Shown piece by piece: positions 13,051 through 27,000 of a stretch of DNA of 64,000 nt. Every line of letters begins with the position of its first letter. Within the stretch, counting starts at the first letter, position 1. Under the pieces are notes generated by a model. That model saw nothing but the letters and a program-made list of their open reading frames with translations, was not told where the DNA came from and did not search any database. Position numbers and translations under genes: made by a program. The DNA is from Dromaius novaehollandiae (lineage: Eukaryota; Chordata; Aves; Casuariiformes; Dromaiidae), in assembly GCF_036370855.1 (NCBI RefSeq), contig NC_088112.1:18468469-18532468 (forward strand), written 5' to 3'.

Positions 13051-13461
13051 TGAGTTGCTGCCTCCGTCCTCCTCCTTCCCTCCGACCGTCCCACAAGACA
13101 AAACCAGAAAATTCACGACTGTTTTGCACACACAGCTACCGGCTCGGTTACGAGTCCGTGAAACATAACAGCTCCAGCAAAGAAGAAATTGTGATACTTC
13201 CCATTTCAGCTTAGCTTATTTGCTTGTTTACTCAGTAATTTCTTTAGCTTCAGCAACTTGCAATGATATCTCAGTTATTAGCAGGAATTAGCAGGATTTT
13301 GCTGCTTGGGTCTCCAGAGTAAGCGCTCTTGCTTTTGTATACGCTGTGAGCAAACCTATGCGAAATACAAATTAAAAGCCCTCAAAATAATAAATATAGG
13401 AAGCATACTGTATGCTTGTATTGTCAGTCAAGAAATCAGCATATATTTTCACATTGAATCA

Positions 13462-13530
13462 ACCAGTCCAGGGCCTGGTTTGAACAGGATGTTGGGCTCC
13501 AGAGGTCCCTTCCAACCACAATTATTAAAT
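13462..13530 (+). mobile_element. Relic of a CR1 3' end
   Basis: The stretch contains GGCCTGGTTTGAACAGGATG and then CTCCAGAGGTCCCTTCCAACC. The second string is the near-invariant end of avian CR1 copies, normally followed by ATTCTGTG octamers. Here the octamers have decayed to an AT-rich tail. Only about 70 bp are recognisable. The element is in plus orientation. Confidence 0.7.
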
Positions 13531-15680
13531 TATAAAGACAGGAGACCTTCCCATCAGCTTTTCCCCACCTTTTCCCTCAAAGGCATGGGAAAAACTTCTT
13601 TTTATGTGCATTTCTTTTCCAAATGCACTCCAGACAATGATTTCTGGGAATCCAGAGAATGCTGTGGCTTTATTAATCATGGTGAAATGCAGAGTGCCAG
13701 TGTGATTCAATTAGGAAAACTATGAAAACTGTGAAGAATGGTTTAGATAAAACACAGAAAAGATTCTCTTGGTAGCTTTGTACGCTTCTTGTAGCTTTGT
13801 ATATGATTTATAGCAATATATTCGGCAATCCAGATTAAATACACTTTCCTCGCAATATTCGTATTTGGATTTGGAAAAACAAGGGGGTCTGTGCAAACAC
13901 AAGGTGTCTGTGTGCAGCCACACACTGAATGCTGAGACTGCATTTGGGTGGGTGTTTCTTGAAAGTTTTTGGAGTAAAGCATTTCAGGTTCGGGTTGGCT
14001 TTGTGTATATCAAAGATCCCATTTGTCTTTGCAGTTCAACAACAGAACTTTTCAATTCTTGTTTGCTTGCTTCTGTAGCAGCTTTGGTGCCACCTCTCAT
14101 TTCTTCCTCCACCCCACTCATCAGCTGGGGATGGCAGCTCCCTCCTGCAGATGGTTTTAGTTGAGCCAAGGGCAAGCAAAGGCAGCTCGCGTCCGACCAA
14201 GGCTAATGCGGCTCAGGGAGCAAGGGGGGCCTTTGCACCCAGTTTTGCTGTAGTATTTTCTGCCTACTACTGCTATGGTCCTTCTGCCAGCTCCCGCTCT
14301 GGCTGGCAGGGCAGAGGTTTGAATGGGAATGTAAGCTGTAAATTATTGGGGCATCCTAAAGACCTTGGGCTCACAGCTTGGGAAGGGAGTAATAGGGACA
14401 TCCCACATCCTTTTTTATTTCTGCTTTGATTTAGCCTGGAAACATATAAAGGGATGCGTGGACTTGAAGGGTGTGAGGGCATTGCTGGCCCACACTGCTT
14501 TTATGCTGAGCTGGTTGGTTTTAATAGCCAAGTCCCAAATGCCTTTCTCTAGGGATTTTGGAGTTAGAGATTTCACACTTGCTTAGGAACACCATTGACA
14601 CTGAAAGTCAAAGGGACATATGGTCCTAAGTCATTTAGAAGTGTAGAAAAATCCCACTCTGCATCAGGATCTGGACTATTTTTAGGCTGTGAGCATGCCA
14701 TAAATAAATTAAATGAAAACCTATGAGAGATCATAATGGAAAGAGACTGTGCCAGCATCTGGCAAGCAGAGCTGTGTGAAGAGAAGACAGTCTTCTCTTT
14801 TTCTTGCATGTCTTACATAAAATTCCTTCACAGCTCCTGCTTTAAGAGTAATAAACCTTTTTTACCCAAGAGTTTTCTCCAGGCTCTGGTCTAGTTATCA
14901 ACTTCAGGCTTTAGTGAGGCTCCAATGTGGTGTTGGGCCTCTTATCCCAAACAACCCATGTGTTGTCAGCCATCACTCAAACTTCTGATTTCTCCCTTAA
15001 CTCAAAAAAGGTTTCTCCCCCACATTTCTTTTAGCACACTCTGCACTTTTCCTCTCATTTTCTGGCTCTCTTGAGCTTAAAAAGTATTCTGGGAAATAAT
15101 AAGAGAAAAGATAAAGAGTTGATTTAGTGCTTAGCAAATATTGGAAGGAGATTTGTGCATGTGATTAGAATTTATTTGTTCTCTTCTTATGTAGCAGAGG
15201 AGGATTTGATGTAATAGCTAAGACTATATGTGGAAGAAGTTGCTGAAGAAGGCTTTTTAATGTTGACAGACTATGAATTTAAAATTAGCAACTGCTAGTC
15301 ATCGTTAAAGACTCTTTTATAGGCTGGAGAGGGATTTCTTACCAGAGTATGTATGGCTACTGTTGGTGGGCAGAAATCCACAGTGTGCAAGCAAGGTGAG
15401 GTGTGCCAGGAACATGCAAGCAGTGCAACGGAGAGAAAAAGTGAGAGGAGAAAAAAAAAAAGAGCTTGTCTTACAGTGTGAAAAGTTTTCCCCTTGTCTT
15501 GTTTGGCATCAAGCACTTCTTCAAGTCCTGTTGTGCCTGGGCTGGGGGCGGCGACTGGCTGCCTTTCCTGGAGCCGAGTCCTGGCATGGGCAACCACCTC
15601 TCCAGGCTTTTTCTGGACTTGTGTGTGTGTGTCCTAGGGTGGTCAGAAAAGCCACGCTCTTCTGACGTCCCGACATCGGT

Positions 15681-15718
15681 GTGTGGGTGTTATTAGCACG
15701 TGTGGGTGTTCTTAGCAC
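15681..15718. repeat. Short 19-bp tandem duplication
   Basis: GTGTGGGTGTTATTAGCAC is followed directly by a copy with one change (15681-15699 and 15700-15718). Confidence 0.85.
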
Positions 15719-18700
15719 ACTGTAAAGGAAAGACCTTATCAGTAGATCGTGAACGAAATGATGAGGCACAGGAGGAAGGAAGTCAATGGTGATGGGAATG
15801 GAAGGAGAATAAGAAAACTGGATGCTTAGAAAAGGAAGGAATCCCTGCTTGAATAGACATTCATGTAAGAAAGACTGGAAATAAAAATAAACTTAATTTG
15901 CCTTCTAAGATAACATTACAGCAACATAAGTTTGGAGTAAATCTTGAAATGGCTTATTCGGGAGTATAGAGTAAAGCTTGATCAAATTGTTTATGTGTAA
16001 AGAACGAAAGAATATGGAGGAAAATGGAGCTGTATTGAAGAAAAATATGTTACTGAAGGAAAACAGACGCGAGGTTCCAGTTCAGCAAAGCCTGAAAACG
16101 ATGCTTTCATCTCACTCGCTTTGCTGAACAGGAAGCGACTTCGTAATGAGTTAGCAGCAAAGAAGGTGCAGAGCTGGATGCCAGGCCAGCGGGAGACCGG
16201 GGAATCAAATCAAAGGGCCTGAGGTTGCCCAAGGGAACAACCACTTCTCCTTGGCTTCAGCGGGAATGACAGGGCCGTGGCTCATGTGCCAACTTCAGCA
16301 TCTTCTAGGGTTCACTCCTGTGTGAGCACTTAGTGAGTCCCGAGGGGAGATAAGAGCAGACACCATCACTAGCCTAAAAGTTAAAACGCTGAAAACATAC
16401 CTAAATTGGAAGTCAAAGTAGAACATCAAAAACATTTTAAAAATACTTTGTTGATTCTTGGTTTTGATGACAAAGAGAGAAACAGAATTGGAGAAACTGA
16501 AGGAAGGTATAGAACTGCATTTTTAAAAAGAGATTGTTAGCCAGATACAGTGTTTTTGTCAAGATTTATGTATAGTAGAAAAAAAAAACCCAAAAAAGAG
16601 AGGCAGAGATGGAGAGAGAGTATAAGAAACCAGATGATCTGTCAGGCCTAAAAAGTGTCGTCATTCTGGAAGCATCTGAAAAAAGTCAATAGAAGGCAAT
16701 TGACTTTAGATAAATTGTCAAAAAAAATGTCAATGCTTAAGGTTCAGAGAAAGGCCTCTTGACAATGGAAAGCTATGCTTTTCCTTGATAGAAGTCTGCT
16801 AAGATTATTAGTAATGCATTGATAGAAAGTTTATAGAGCAGCTTTAAAAACAAATGATGAAAGGAAAATGATAAAGAGCAGCTATATCATAGGCCTCTAT
16901 AGCAAAATGACCTCTGATAAGGAGGAAAAAATGGAAAGTAAATAAATGAAATACATCTTTCTTGTTTCCTACCTTTTTATAATAACAAAATGCTGTTATA
17001 TGGAATGTAAAAAGGTATCATATAAATGTAGAATTCCTAAAATAGAGTTACCACTATGAAAGTTGATGTATATGAAAGACTACGCTGGTAACAATAGTGC
17101 TTGTACATGCGAAGCCTCATGGGGCAATCGTTGCTTATGATGCTGGCTATTTGTTCATATGAATTGTCCATTTGCAGTCTTCCATAAACCACAAAAAGAG
17201 CAAGAAGAAAAACAGAGTTTTACACTATTTTCATTGAACAAGTCTATGGACCTCAGTGCTGTAATAGACTACTGAAATCGCAGGAGCGCGCAGAAATCGT
17301 GGCTGGCTGGGAAGTGCGATTCCAAATACACACTAAATCAGAGCCGTCTTTAATCTTGCAGAAATCAGTTCTGGGAAAACGCCTTTGAAGGCACTCACTG
17401 CTCCTGCCAAGCAGTGCTGAAACCCAGATGGCCATGCCATTAAAATGGTCTGGGCATGTCTGTGGAAACTGTGAATATACTGGGATATAAGAAGAAGGAC
17501 AGAAACAATCTGTCTGCATCTAAAAGAAAGTCAAGAGTTATGGGAAGGATATAAACACTCATATCCCAGTGGCTGAGCTTTAACAGCAAAGCTCCTTGTA
17601 GATTGGTCATTCTTAGTGAAGATTTTCTTGTATCTCCTTCTGAATTAGTAATAGTCATGGAGAAAGGATACTGAGCTAAGTGGACTGCCCATGTCCATCA
17701 ATATGGACATAATTCCTAGGCTCCATGTTTACTTGGGTTCAAATTCCTTAAAGTTAATAATGTGGAATGTAGCATTTGCCCTGCATCCACTCGAGGTAGG
17801 TCTGCAAGTGAGGTAAAGTCTGCGGGTTGAAGGACTCTATTCTGATATGATTTATTTAACTCATGGAAGATTTAAGAAGATTGAATTATGTTGGAACCAT
17901 TTATCATTTTCCTGGGTGAAAAATTAAGATATATTAGTGGAATTTAAGTGATGAGTTTTTAACTGGATTTGCATTATGATTAGACTAGCTGTCTCTGGAG
18001 TGCTCTTTGTCACGCAGGGCCTCCGTGAGCATGAGCAAGGGAGAAGCAGGCAGCTTAAGTGCTTTAGGAGCTCCAAGATGCAACAAAACGTGATGTGTTA
18101 TGGAGCGGTGTCTTGTCTGCATTTTGATGATATCAAGCTTGAGAGAGTGGTAGGGAAAAATTAGCAGGGAGGATTTGCAGCGGGGAGGAGAATGTGTGTA
18201 AGGCTTGGAGGGTTCTGCTCAAGCGTGAGGAGCAAAGGTAAGGTAAATTGCAGGTAAATCAAGTGTGTTCTCTAAAAAACTGTAATTAGGCAATAACAGT
18301 AGAAATGGAGAGGCGATTCTAGTAATCAGCAAGAGGGAATGAATTCTTAGGAAACCGTCAAGAGTCCTGGTCATGCAACAGCTTTATGCCTGTTAATAAA
18401 AACCAGGGAAGAAAAGCAAACTAGTCAGTAAGCACAGTATTCAAGGTTGTTTTCTAACCCTTATTCTGGGTTGTGCATTTTTATTCTTTTCTAAATAGTT
18501 TCATATTCACAGTTACTTGTTTCACATTTTTGGCAAGCTCCTTGCAGCTACGGTCCCTCTCCTAAAAGGCAATTACCTTATGAGATCTGAATAAAAATAA
18601 TTCACGCGGGTGTTAATTGCATTCTGTGATTTGTCAGCCAATATTTTTCTCCTCAAATTTTCATGAAATACTCAGTTTTTAATTCTCAGTTTAATTCTTC

Positions 18701-21700
18701 AAAACCAAGCGCAGCTTGTAATTTAAAAATGCAGTTTATTAGCTTTATAATCCCTATTTTTGACCTTACTCTTTCTGCCATGGTCGACCCAGTGGTTGCA
18801 ATTTCAGGCTCCTGCGCATGCGAAGTGGTGACCCGGTGGTGTGGTTCCCAGCGAAGCACGAGTGTCCTCTCCCAGGGTTTTCCCTCCAACACATGTGCTG
18901 CGAGGGCCAAGGCCAGGCTCTAAAAGAGTTCTTGCAAATGTCATGTAAGATGCCACTGTACCATTTACAAATTCAAAGGTTATAGATAGAAAAGAGCTGT
19001 CCAAGGAAAAACTACATCATATTTGAAATCTAGACTAAGTGGCTTAAGAGGGCGGAATTTAATTAAATGCCTGGAGTCAGCCTCAACTGTCAGGAATAAA
19101 TCTAAATTAAATATGATTACAAAGTGATCTAATAGAATGAGATAGGTTATACATAAATTAGACATAGCTTGTGCGACAGAAACAAATCAACAGAGAGTCC
19201 TTGGATATATATCAGTCCCAGTACATTTTTATGACACAGATCAAAATAGGAGGAGAATTCCTGATGGTGCGGCAGAAAGGAGCCTATAAACATGATTGAC
19301 AAATCTGCCAACAAAAGTTGAGTCTGTGCAGAGCGGAGATGGATCACGCAGTGGTTTCTGTATAACATGCTCTTAGCTCCTGAGAGGTTATAAATTATTA
19401 TGAAAAGGCTGTATTGCTGCTCTGGTTCTTTTGATAGCAGAAAAGGTGATATATTTAAATGGAGAACATTTGATACAGAAATTAGATTTCAGTCCCAAAC
19501 AGCGCGGAATGGTTATACCTTCCTTTCTGCCAGGAAATATGGCTCACAACCACAGAGACAAAAAGCTGGCCAGGTTGTCTATTAAGTTGCAATACTCCTC
19601 ATGCTTAAGCCAGGTCACAATTAAACAAAGCAGTCCAAGGATTTGATCGCCGATTAAAAAAAATTTCTTTGCAGCATTTTTTTGTGTTACAGAAAGCAAA
19701 CTGTAATTATTTCATAACCATTGCTTGAGTAGAGCCAATAAATGAATTAAGATGAAATTGGCCACTAAGCAAATTGTATCACCATAAAGACAAGCCTGAT
19801 CCAAAGACACTTCTTTGATGACAACCATCAGTCCTGGTACAGCTGGCAATGGCCGGCTCATCTCCAATTAAAACGCCTTCAGAGAAGATCCCAAGACTTC
19901 TCCGAGAAGACCAGTACTCTTAGAAAAAAGAAACAGGTACAAATACGATTCTTTTTGTTCGGCCTGTGAAGACTTGTGAGCTAATTAGTACTTCTCTTAG
20001 CGCAGTGACATATGCTAGGCTTGGGGGAGAAAAGCATGTAAAGAACAGTTTCAGAGAAAAACACTCAGTGAAATGAAACCAGTTCTATGAAATTTCTCTA
20101 TATCCCTACTTTTGTAAAAGGAAAACAGATGAACAGAGCAAATCGCAGGAGCATCAGGGAGAGCGTAAACATGCCGGCCGTGCCCGTACCTCGCATGTAG
20201 CTGCATCGGGGTGGTTTGCTCCGAGTGAGCTACCTGGGTCAGATATTCAGCAGCTCACTGCGATGGGCTGCAGTGGGGATGGGGATGACGAGAGCCCACA
20301 TTTAGCTCTAACCCTCAGCACGACGGAGGTCAGGTTTCCCGCGAAAGCATGGCTCCTGCAACGTTCATCTCATCAGTTGGCCACACAAGCTATTACGGAG
20401 AGCGGCGATCAGCGGAGACAGACTATCGAACCTTTCCCGTGCCGTCCCTTCCGGGGAAAAGTGCAATGCCGCCTTGTATTTTCTAGTCCTTATCTTGCTT
20501 TTTTTAGCAGAGTGTGAAGCGGGGCTGGCGTGGAAATGCATGACAGCTCACTGAATCAGCAGTTCCCGGCTGCAGGATGAGTAGGTCTTCCGCGGGAAAT
20601 TTATGAGGCTGAGGAGGAGAATTACAATGCTGGGGCATAAAATACAGAGGTACCTAACCTTGCACAGGCAATATGAAGCAGTCTTCTTCCCAGGCCCCTG
20701 ACTAGCTTTTAAAGTTGACTCTGCAATTTCGAACAATTATTTCTTAGCTGTCTCCATAATTACTATTACTCTTATGGAAGACCTTTCTCTCTTTTGCTCT
20801 CTCCCATCCTCAGCAGCTCGGTGTGCTCGTGGCAATGTCACGGGAGTAATATCTGTAGCACCTTTGGGGGCAGAGGCAAGTGAGAGCCGAGTGTTTTTCA
20901 TCACGGGTTGTAACACGGGGTCCTCCGCAGGACGAGCAGAGGAGACGGGGCGGTTGGCAAATGGCCATTGCGTTTTGATGCTCTTGGCTTTTGCACAAAA
21001 TACTGAACTAGCCAATTCTGAGCAAAAAAAAAGTCATTTGTGCAATGGCTTCAAGGCAGCACTCACTGACGTTTTGGATGCACGGGCGTCAAACACATCT
21101 TCAGAAATAATCCTCTTCCTTCACACCTGCAAAGCACCGAGCAGAGATGAGCAAATGCTTTCTAATAGCTCATTTGTTTGATAAGTGCAGCCTGTTTGTC
21201 TATCTGCATGTCCCTAATTCAGCTGCAGTTTGTGTTTTCTCTGTGGTTGGCCATATCGTAGGTAAAATTGGAAACTGGCCCTGTGATTTTATGACTGCTC
21301 GCAGAAGCACCGCTCCTGCCCCTTGGCCAGCTCAGCACCTTCCCTGCTACGAGGCTGCGGTTTGGAGTCTGCTCTAGGGACCGGGTGAGTGCCTCTGCAG
21401 GAGTATTTCATTAAACCTCCGTTACACGAACATCAGAGGAGAGAAAGTACAAAATTGGTACAAATGCCGCCAATATGAGCTCATTCGAACAAACATTCAC
21501 CAAGCCACCACAGGGACATTTTTTTATTGCTTTTGTATTGGAATCCCTTTACTTTTTGTGTTGAAGATATTTGCACGTAAAACACACAGCACAAATACTA
21601 TGGGTCAGATTTCCACCTGGCTTTGCTGGCTTGCTTCACCCGAGGATTTGTCCTTCGATATTTAGGTAGAGGAGGAGCTGTTCCTGCTCAAAATGCAGCA

Positions 21701-22875
21701 AAATACATTCATAATTATATGTAAAATGAATTTGTTTATAGGCCATGAGTCATTTTCACCACTTCTAATAACTATTGTCACCAGCAAAGTTAACTATCCT
21801 TAATTCAAATCCAGAGAAAAGCCAGGATAAGTAGTTGTTTCTTGTTGGCATCTTAATTTTGCAGCTTGGCTCAATCTATCTAGTTGCCTGTCTCACGGAT
21901 CTACTAATTACTTTATTTGATATCTCTACGTTAGTCTGCAACTGTTCTGCAGATTCATTAAGGAGAACAGGATATCAAGGTAAATCAATTAGCCTCCTCT
22001 CTCAATCGCGGGCTGAGGTTGTCCTGCTGCAGAGGAAGGAGCTCTGTGTTGCTCTGGCCTCCACCACTGCTGGTTTTGGTACGTTTTGGGTTGCTGCTCC
22101 ACCAAAAAGCTTGTGAACTGTCACCTCCTGGCCTCTAGGTGCCCAGGTGCAGAAAAAGCTGGATCCAAAGGAAAAGAGAGGGGAGGCAAGAAACTGTGCT
22201 CGGCTCCCCTGGTCCTTCCCAAGCGTGGTGGGAGAGGCCAAGCTGGCCGCAGCCGCCCTGTGGGGCTCAATTTCCATTTTTATTGCTGCTGCGCTTGGAA
22301 AAAAAAAAAGAAAAAAGAAAAATTAGTTATCTCTGTGTTCACACTCTCATCTCCATTGTTAGCCATAACCTAACATGCCGTATTTTGCTGTTGCAGCACC
22401 CGGGTGAAATTGCATTTCTTAATAAGGAGCTCTGCGACATGGAGTTTGGAAGGTACCGTACAAAAATGTAATAACTATTTGCTCGCCTGTCAAAGTGGAA
22501 AGGAAGTTTGGTTGTAGCTTTGAGCAGAATTTTTTGCTGCTTCCGTGCCAGGTTAGACTCAGATTTAATATTAAATAAATCAGAATTCATGAAAAAGGCT
22601 GAGCTTTTTATAGCATTAAATGGATTTTGAATACTGCACTGAACTGACAAAACTGGCACTCAGGGCAATGATTGCACAGACTACAGACCTTTAGACTGCA
22701 TTTGAAAAGGATTTAAATACATTCGAAAGTTGGATTTCAAATATTTGTATATTTTCTTTCCCCCTTCTTCGCTTACTCTTCTCTTCCCACCAAAAATCAT
22801 GAATACAATTTCAAATACTTTGGAAGTCTTAGCATAAATATATGTAAATTTTCATGTTCTTTAAAGGGATATTGT

Positions 22876-22941
22876 CAAATATTTTCCTTTAAATAGCCCA
22901 TAACATCTCAAATATTTTTCTTTAAATAGCCAGTGACATCT
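22876..22941. repeat. 33-bp tandem duplication
   Basis: Two head-to-tail 33-base units (22876-22908 and 22909-22941), each starting CAAATATTTT and containing CTTTAAATAGCC and ACATCT. They differ at about five positions. Confidence 0.8.
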
Positions 22942-23813
22942 TTGTTTACCTCCCCTGTTTGCACAGTTCTTCTAGAAGTGCAAAAATATAATCCTCCCTG
23001 ACCCATTAAAGCCTTTTTCCATTTATCAAACATTGATTTTTATGTGTTTCTAGTAGAGCTTGGAATTAGCAGGACTGTGCTGATCATTAAAATACAAGCA
23101 ATCACAGCAATAGCCTTTTAATATGTAGGTCGCTTCATATAAGCACCTAGATAGCTATCTGCAGCCGTTATGTGTCGTTCTTCCTAGTTGCATGGCCAAA
23201 ATGGAAGGAAACTTCCATTATTTAATTAATTCCATTAGTTTTTTTTTAATTGGATGAGGAAAAAGGCCACTATATAAAATGTATTCGTCAGAGGACTGAA
23301 ACACTGGGGGCCTTCTTGCCATCGCCGTTGGCCTGCGCCTGGCAGGTTTTCCCTCCCTGGCATGGGCTGCCGCCGGCTCTCGCGCCCGGCCGAGGCCAGG
23401 AAACCTCTCGTGCACACGGTGCCAGAAATCAGAGGAACTGCACATTTTTTGAGAAAAGGCCCAGTGGAAGAATTGGGAATTCGGGGGCAATACAGGGGTG
23501 TGCAAGTTTGCAACCGTCTTATAAAGACTGCTCCGGGGCAAAGGTATATGTAAGTGTATAGATACTAGGAGTTATCAATACAAAAGGAAAACAATGTTCT
23601 TGTTCGATGCTTGGTTAACGGTCACTGTGTTTAAAGGAAATCCTTGTCAGGCTTGTGGAGAGGCGGGTTGTCCCTGGCCATGGCTTCCTGAGCTCTTGGC
23701 TTGTTGGCAAGAATGGGGGCATCGCCCTTAAGAGTAATACTTAAAGAGCAAAGACTCTCGCACTTGGGCAAGCATCAGTTTTGTCCGGGTTTGGGCCAGG
23801 GAGGTGTGTTTCC

Positions 23814-23849
23814 GAAGCTTGTTGAAGGTCGTTTGAAGCTTGTTGAAGG
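23814..23849. repeat. Short 21-bp tandem duplication
   Basis: GAAGCTTGTTGAAGG occurs twice, starting at 23814 and 23835. Confidence 0.85.
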
Positions 23850-24052
23850 GGTGCATCGCTGGCCGGTCCTTGCGCCTTTATCCCGAGCCGTGGCAGAGGC
23901 AGGAGCCGGGGAAAGGTGCGGATGGCATTGCCGTGCCGCAGCCCTGCCGGCTGCACGCGGGTCAGCCTGCGAGCCGCATCCGCTCCGCTTTGGTGGTGGT
24001 GAGAAGCACTTAGGTTTTGTATGTACAAGCTTAAATCACTCAATGACCCATT

Positions 24053-24069
24053 AAAAAAAAAAAAAAAAA
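24053..24069. repeat. A(17) homopolymer
   Basis: Uninterrupted A run. Confidence 0.95.
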
Positions 24070-27000
24070 GAGGCATTTGTTCAGTCTAACAAAACAACCT
24101 GTGCTCAGAACAGGTGAGCTAAGGTGACCTTCTGTCCTGCTATTTCTCTTCATTCCTTCAGGAGGGAAGTACATCACTGCTACATGATGGTGGGAGATGA
24201 CAACGCGTAAATCTTCCCCATGACTCTTTCTGAAACAGGAGGTTTGGGAGGAAACCCGGCGGCATTCCCAGCGCAGCAGCGGTGGGCAGCTGGGTGGGCT
24301 CTGCATGCACCCGCTGCCGTGCCCAGCGCGCCGGGGGACGGTCCCCAGCTGCAGCACTGAATTGATTACACTGCCGTACCTTGAATAAAGGTTAAAGAAA
24401 AAGTTTTGTACAATATGAAGTGAATATTGATTTCCTGAAGCCAGCCGGGAATTGCGCTAGGGCTGCGTTTCCCTTTCACTGAGACAGTATTACCTTTTTC
24501 CCCTCTTTTTTAAAGGGCCATGATGTTCCTTTAAGCACACACTCTGCCACCTGGAGCAGTTAAGCTGTGAGCTTTCTGGTTTGGGGAGTGATTGAAATGA
24601 GAGGATTATTTTAATGTTCTCTATTGCACCACCCACAGTTCTGTGTCTGTAAGATTTCATTAACTTTAATGATACAATAAAAAATACTAAGTGTAATAAT
24701 CCAATAACAATAGAAAGGGAGTAACTCACGGTATTCCTGTTGTTAATGCACTCCATATGAAATCATGTCTTTAAGTAATTCAGGAAGCAAAATTACAAGA
24801 TACAGGGTTTGATTCATTTTGACACATCAAAGACCTCTATTATAGGACTGTGCGTGCAAACCTCTCTGCATGTGGATAATTTTGGCATTTATTTGCTACA
24901 CTTGTCTAAAGTGGCATGGTAGATAAGGATGTCAATAAGCTGGCAGATATCTGGCTGAGGAGATCAAATGACTGTGATTGTGCACTTGCAGAAAATGCCA
25001 GGGTAAATAACATGCCTACATATCTCAAAAAAGACATGGAAGGCACTGGAAATGTTCCAAATTGTATAGGGTAAGAGCTATAGAGCCACGAAACCCTGAA
25101 ATCTGAAACTTTTAACAAGTAGTGATGCTTCTGATTCAACTGCTTGCAGCTTCCCAGGGCACAAATTCTGCCGTACGCGTTTTGACTGTGCAGCCTGTTC
25201 AGCAGTCCTGAGCAACCGCGAAGCTGCTGCACGCTCTTGACTGCTTCTTGCAGACGAAGATGTGTCATTATTCAGCTTTAACGCTTAATAAAGCCTTGGC
25301 CTGAAATTGCCTGCCCTATCACAAGATCATCACAGCTGCCCCTTTACAGTGATCATTCCTGTAAAAACAACAAGATTTTTAATGTAATTTTGCATCATAA
25401 TTACTCAGTAGTGTGAGTGGGGAATAGAACTTTCAAGGCCGATTTAACTTGTTTTCTTGTTTCAAAGACAGAAATAATCCCCTATTTACAAAGCAATTAC
25501 CGGGTCCTTCGTGTGTAATACTTAGGCTGTTTGTGGAAGGTACTCATTATAAAATTAAATGAATGGTTATCCTTTGCAACTTCTTATAACAGGTAAAGAC
25601 TACTCCAGACTAAATACACTACTACTCCTAAATACACTACTAAATACAGCTTTACCCAAATTGCAAATGCTGGTCAAAGTGACCTGCAGTTTTGCTACAT
25701 TATGATTATGTGTTCTTTCCATCTGCTTTTCTCTGAAATAAGTTCAGGCGCATGAGTATTTAACTAGACTTCGGTTTTTCCTCATTAACTGGTGTGCTGA
25801 GGATGGGTTATATCTGAAGCCGAGGACTGCAAAACAATAATATTGCAGCCTGCGAAAGTGTCCGCGTTACTCATATCTGCCGTGCAACACCCAAAGCCTT
25901 TGCCAACTGTTTGGAGCATTCAGAACAGCGATAACAATTTTTCACTCATTTAGGAAGAGAGAAGGAGAAAATGGAGGAGAGAAACTGAAGTGACCTTTCA
26001 TGGCAAGCAGAAATGTGCCAATATTGAAACGCAATTATCTGGGGCGCTGGCGGGTCCTAGCTTCCTGGCGATAACCCGCGGTGCTAATTACCTGCACGAA
26101 TTCAGGGCAGATGCTTGCGACTCGAATTAATTGGCACTCGGGAAAGAGAGCACTTGCTGAGGCCATCCGGAGACAGGAATGCAGAATAACAGGGTGGGAA
26201 AGCCTCGGAGCCGCTTGGGACGGCAACGGGCGCTTTGGGCTCTGCTTTCCACCGTCCTTGACCGCAGACGCTGCCGTGTTGCAACCTGAATGCCTCATCC
26301 GTGCTGTAAGATACCGTGTTTTATCGCAGTCCTTTACCCTGCCCAGTGATTAGAAATGGGATTGGATAGCTTTTCCACCTCTGTGTCTGTTTATAGCCTT
26401 GGAGACCTGTGGGGCAGAAGCGAGGTGGCCAGTTAATCAAAATACAATGTACTGAAAAGGTCAAAATAGTAGAGCAGACTCGATATATTTTTCTTGAATG
26501 GGATGCATTAATATTCTGTGTCTTCATAGACCAAACCGTAATGTCAAGGACTGTAACATCTGAATGGAAAACAGAAAAAAGGCAATAGATTCCCTTGACA
26601 AAGAAAGATTTTAATTAGAATGAATAATGGTACAAAACTAACTAGTTTTTCTTTTTTTTTTTGCTGGTCTCATTTTGGAAGATACATGGAGTTCTGATAA
26701 GTTGTTCAGAGGATACTTTGTTTTGCAAAAAAACAAATGTTTTTTGGGGAAAAAATGCCAAAATGCCTGTTGATTTTAGTAGAAATCAGATAGCATCACT
26801 TTTCTTGGACAAGAAGCCCGTGACAATTCTGCTCCTAAGCCTTCCTTGCCAGGCTGCTATAGCTGAGCCAATTTGCACGTATCCTGGTCAAGAAGTGAAC
26901 TGGCATTGCATTTTAAAAGAGATTAGGTGGGATCAGATTTTTCCAAGAGTTTGGTGCCTACCAGGCTGTTAGAAAGTCAGCAGACTTTGTATCCTACAGC

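Larger units (their letters stand above)
13051..22875. other. Intergenic, no gene recognised; includes a purine-rich stretch
   Basis: Contains the CR1 relic at 13.5 kb. From about 13.7 to 19.8 kb the sequence is CpG-poor and AT-rich. Within it, 15,720-16,960 has a visible excess of A and G on the plus strand. No retroviral or LINE protein is readable there. A CpG-richer patch lies at 20,150-20,480. Confidence 0.65.
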
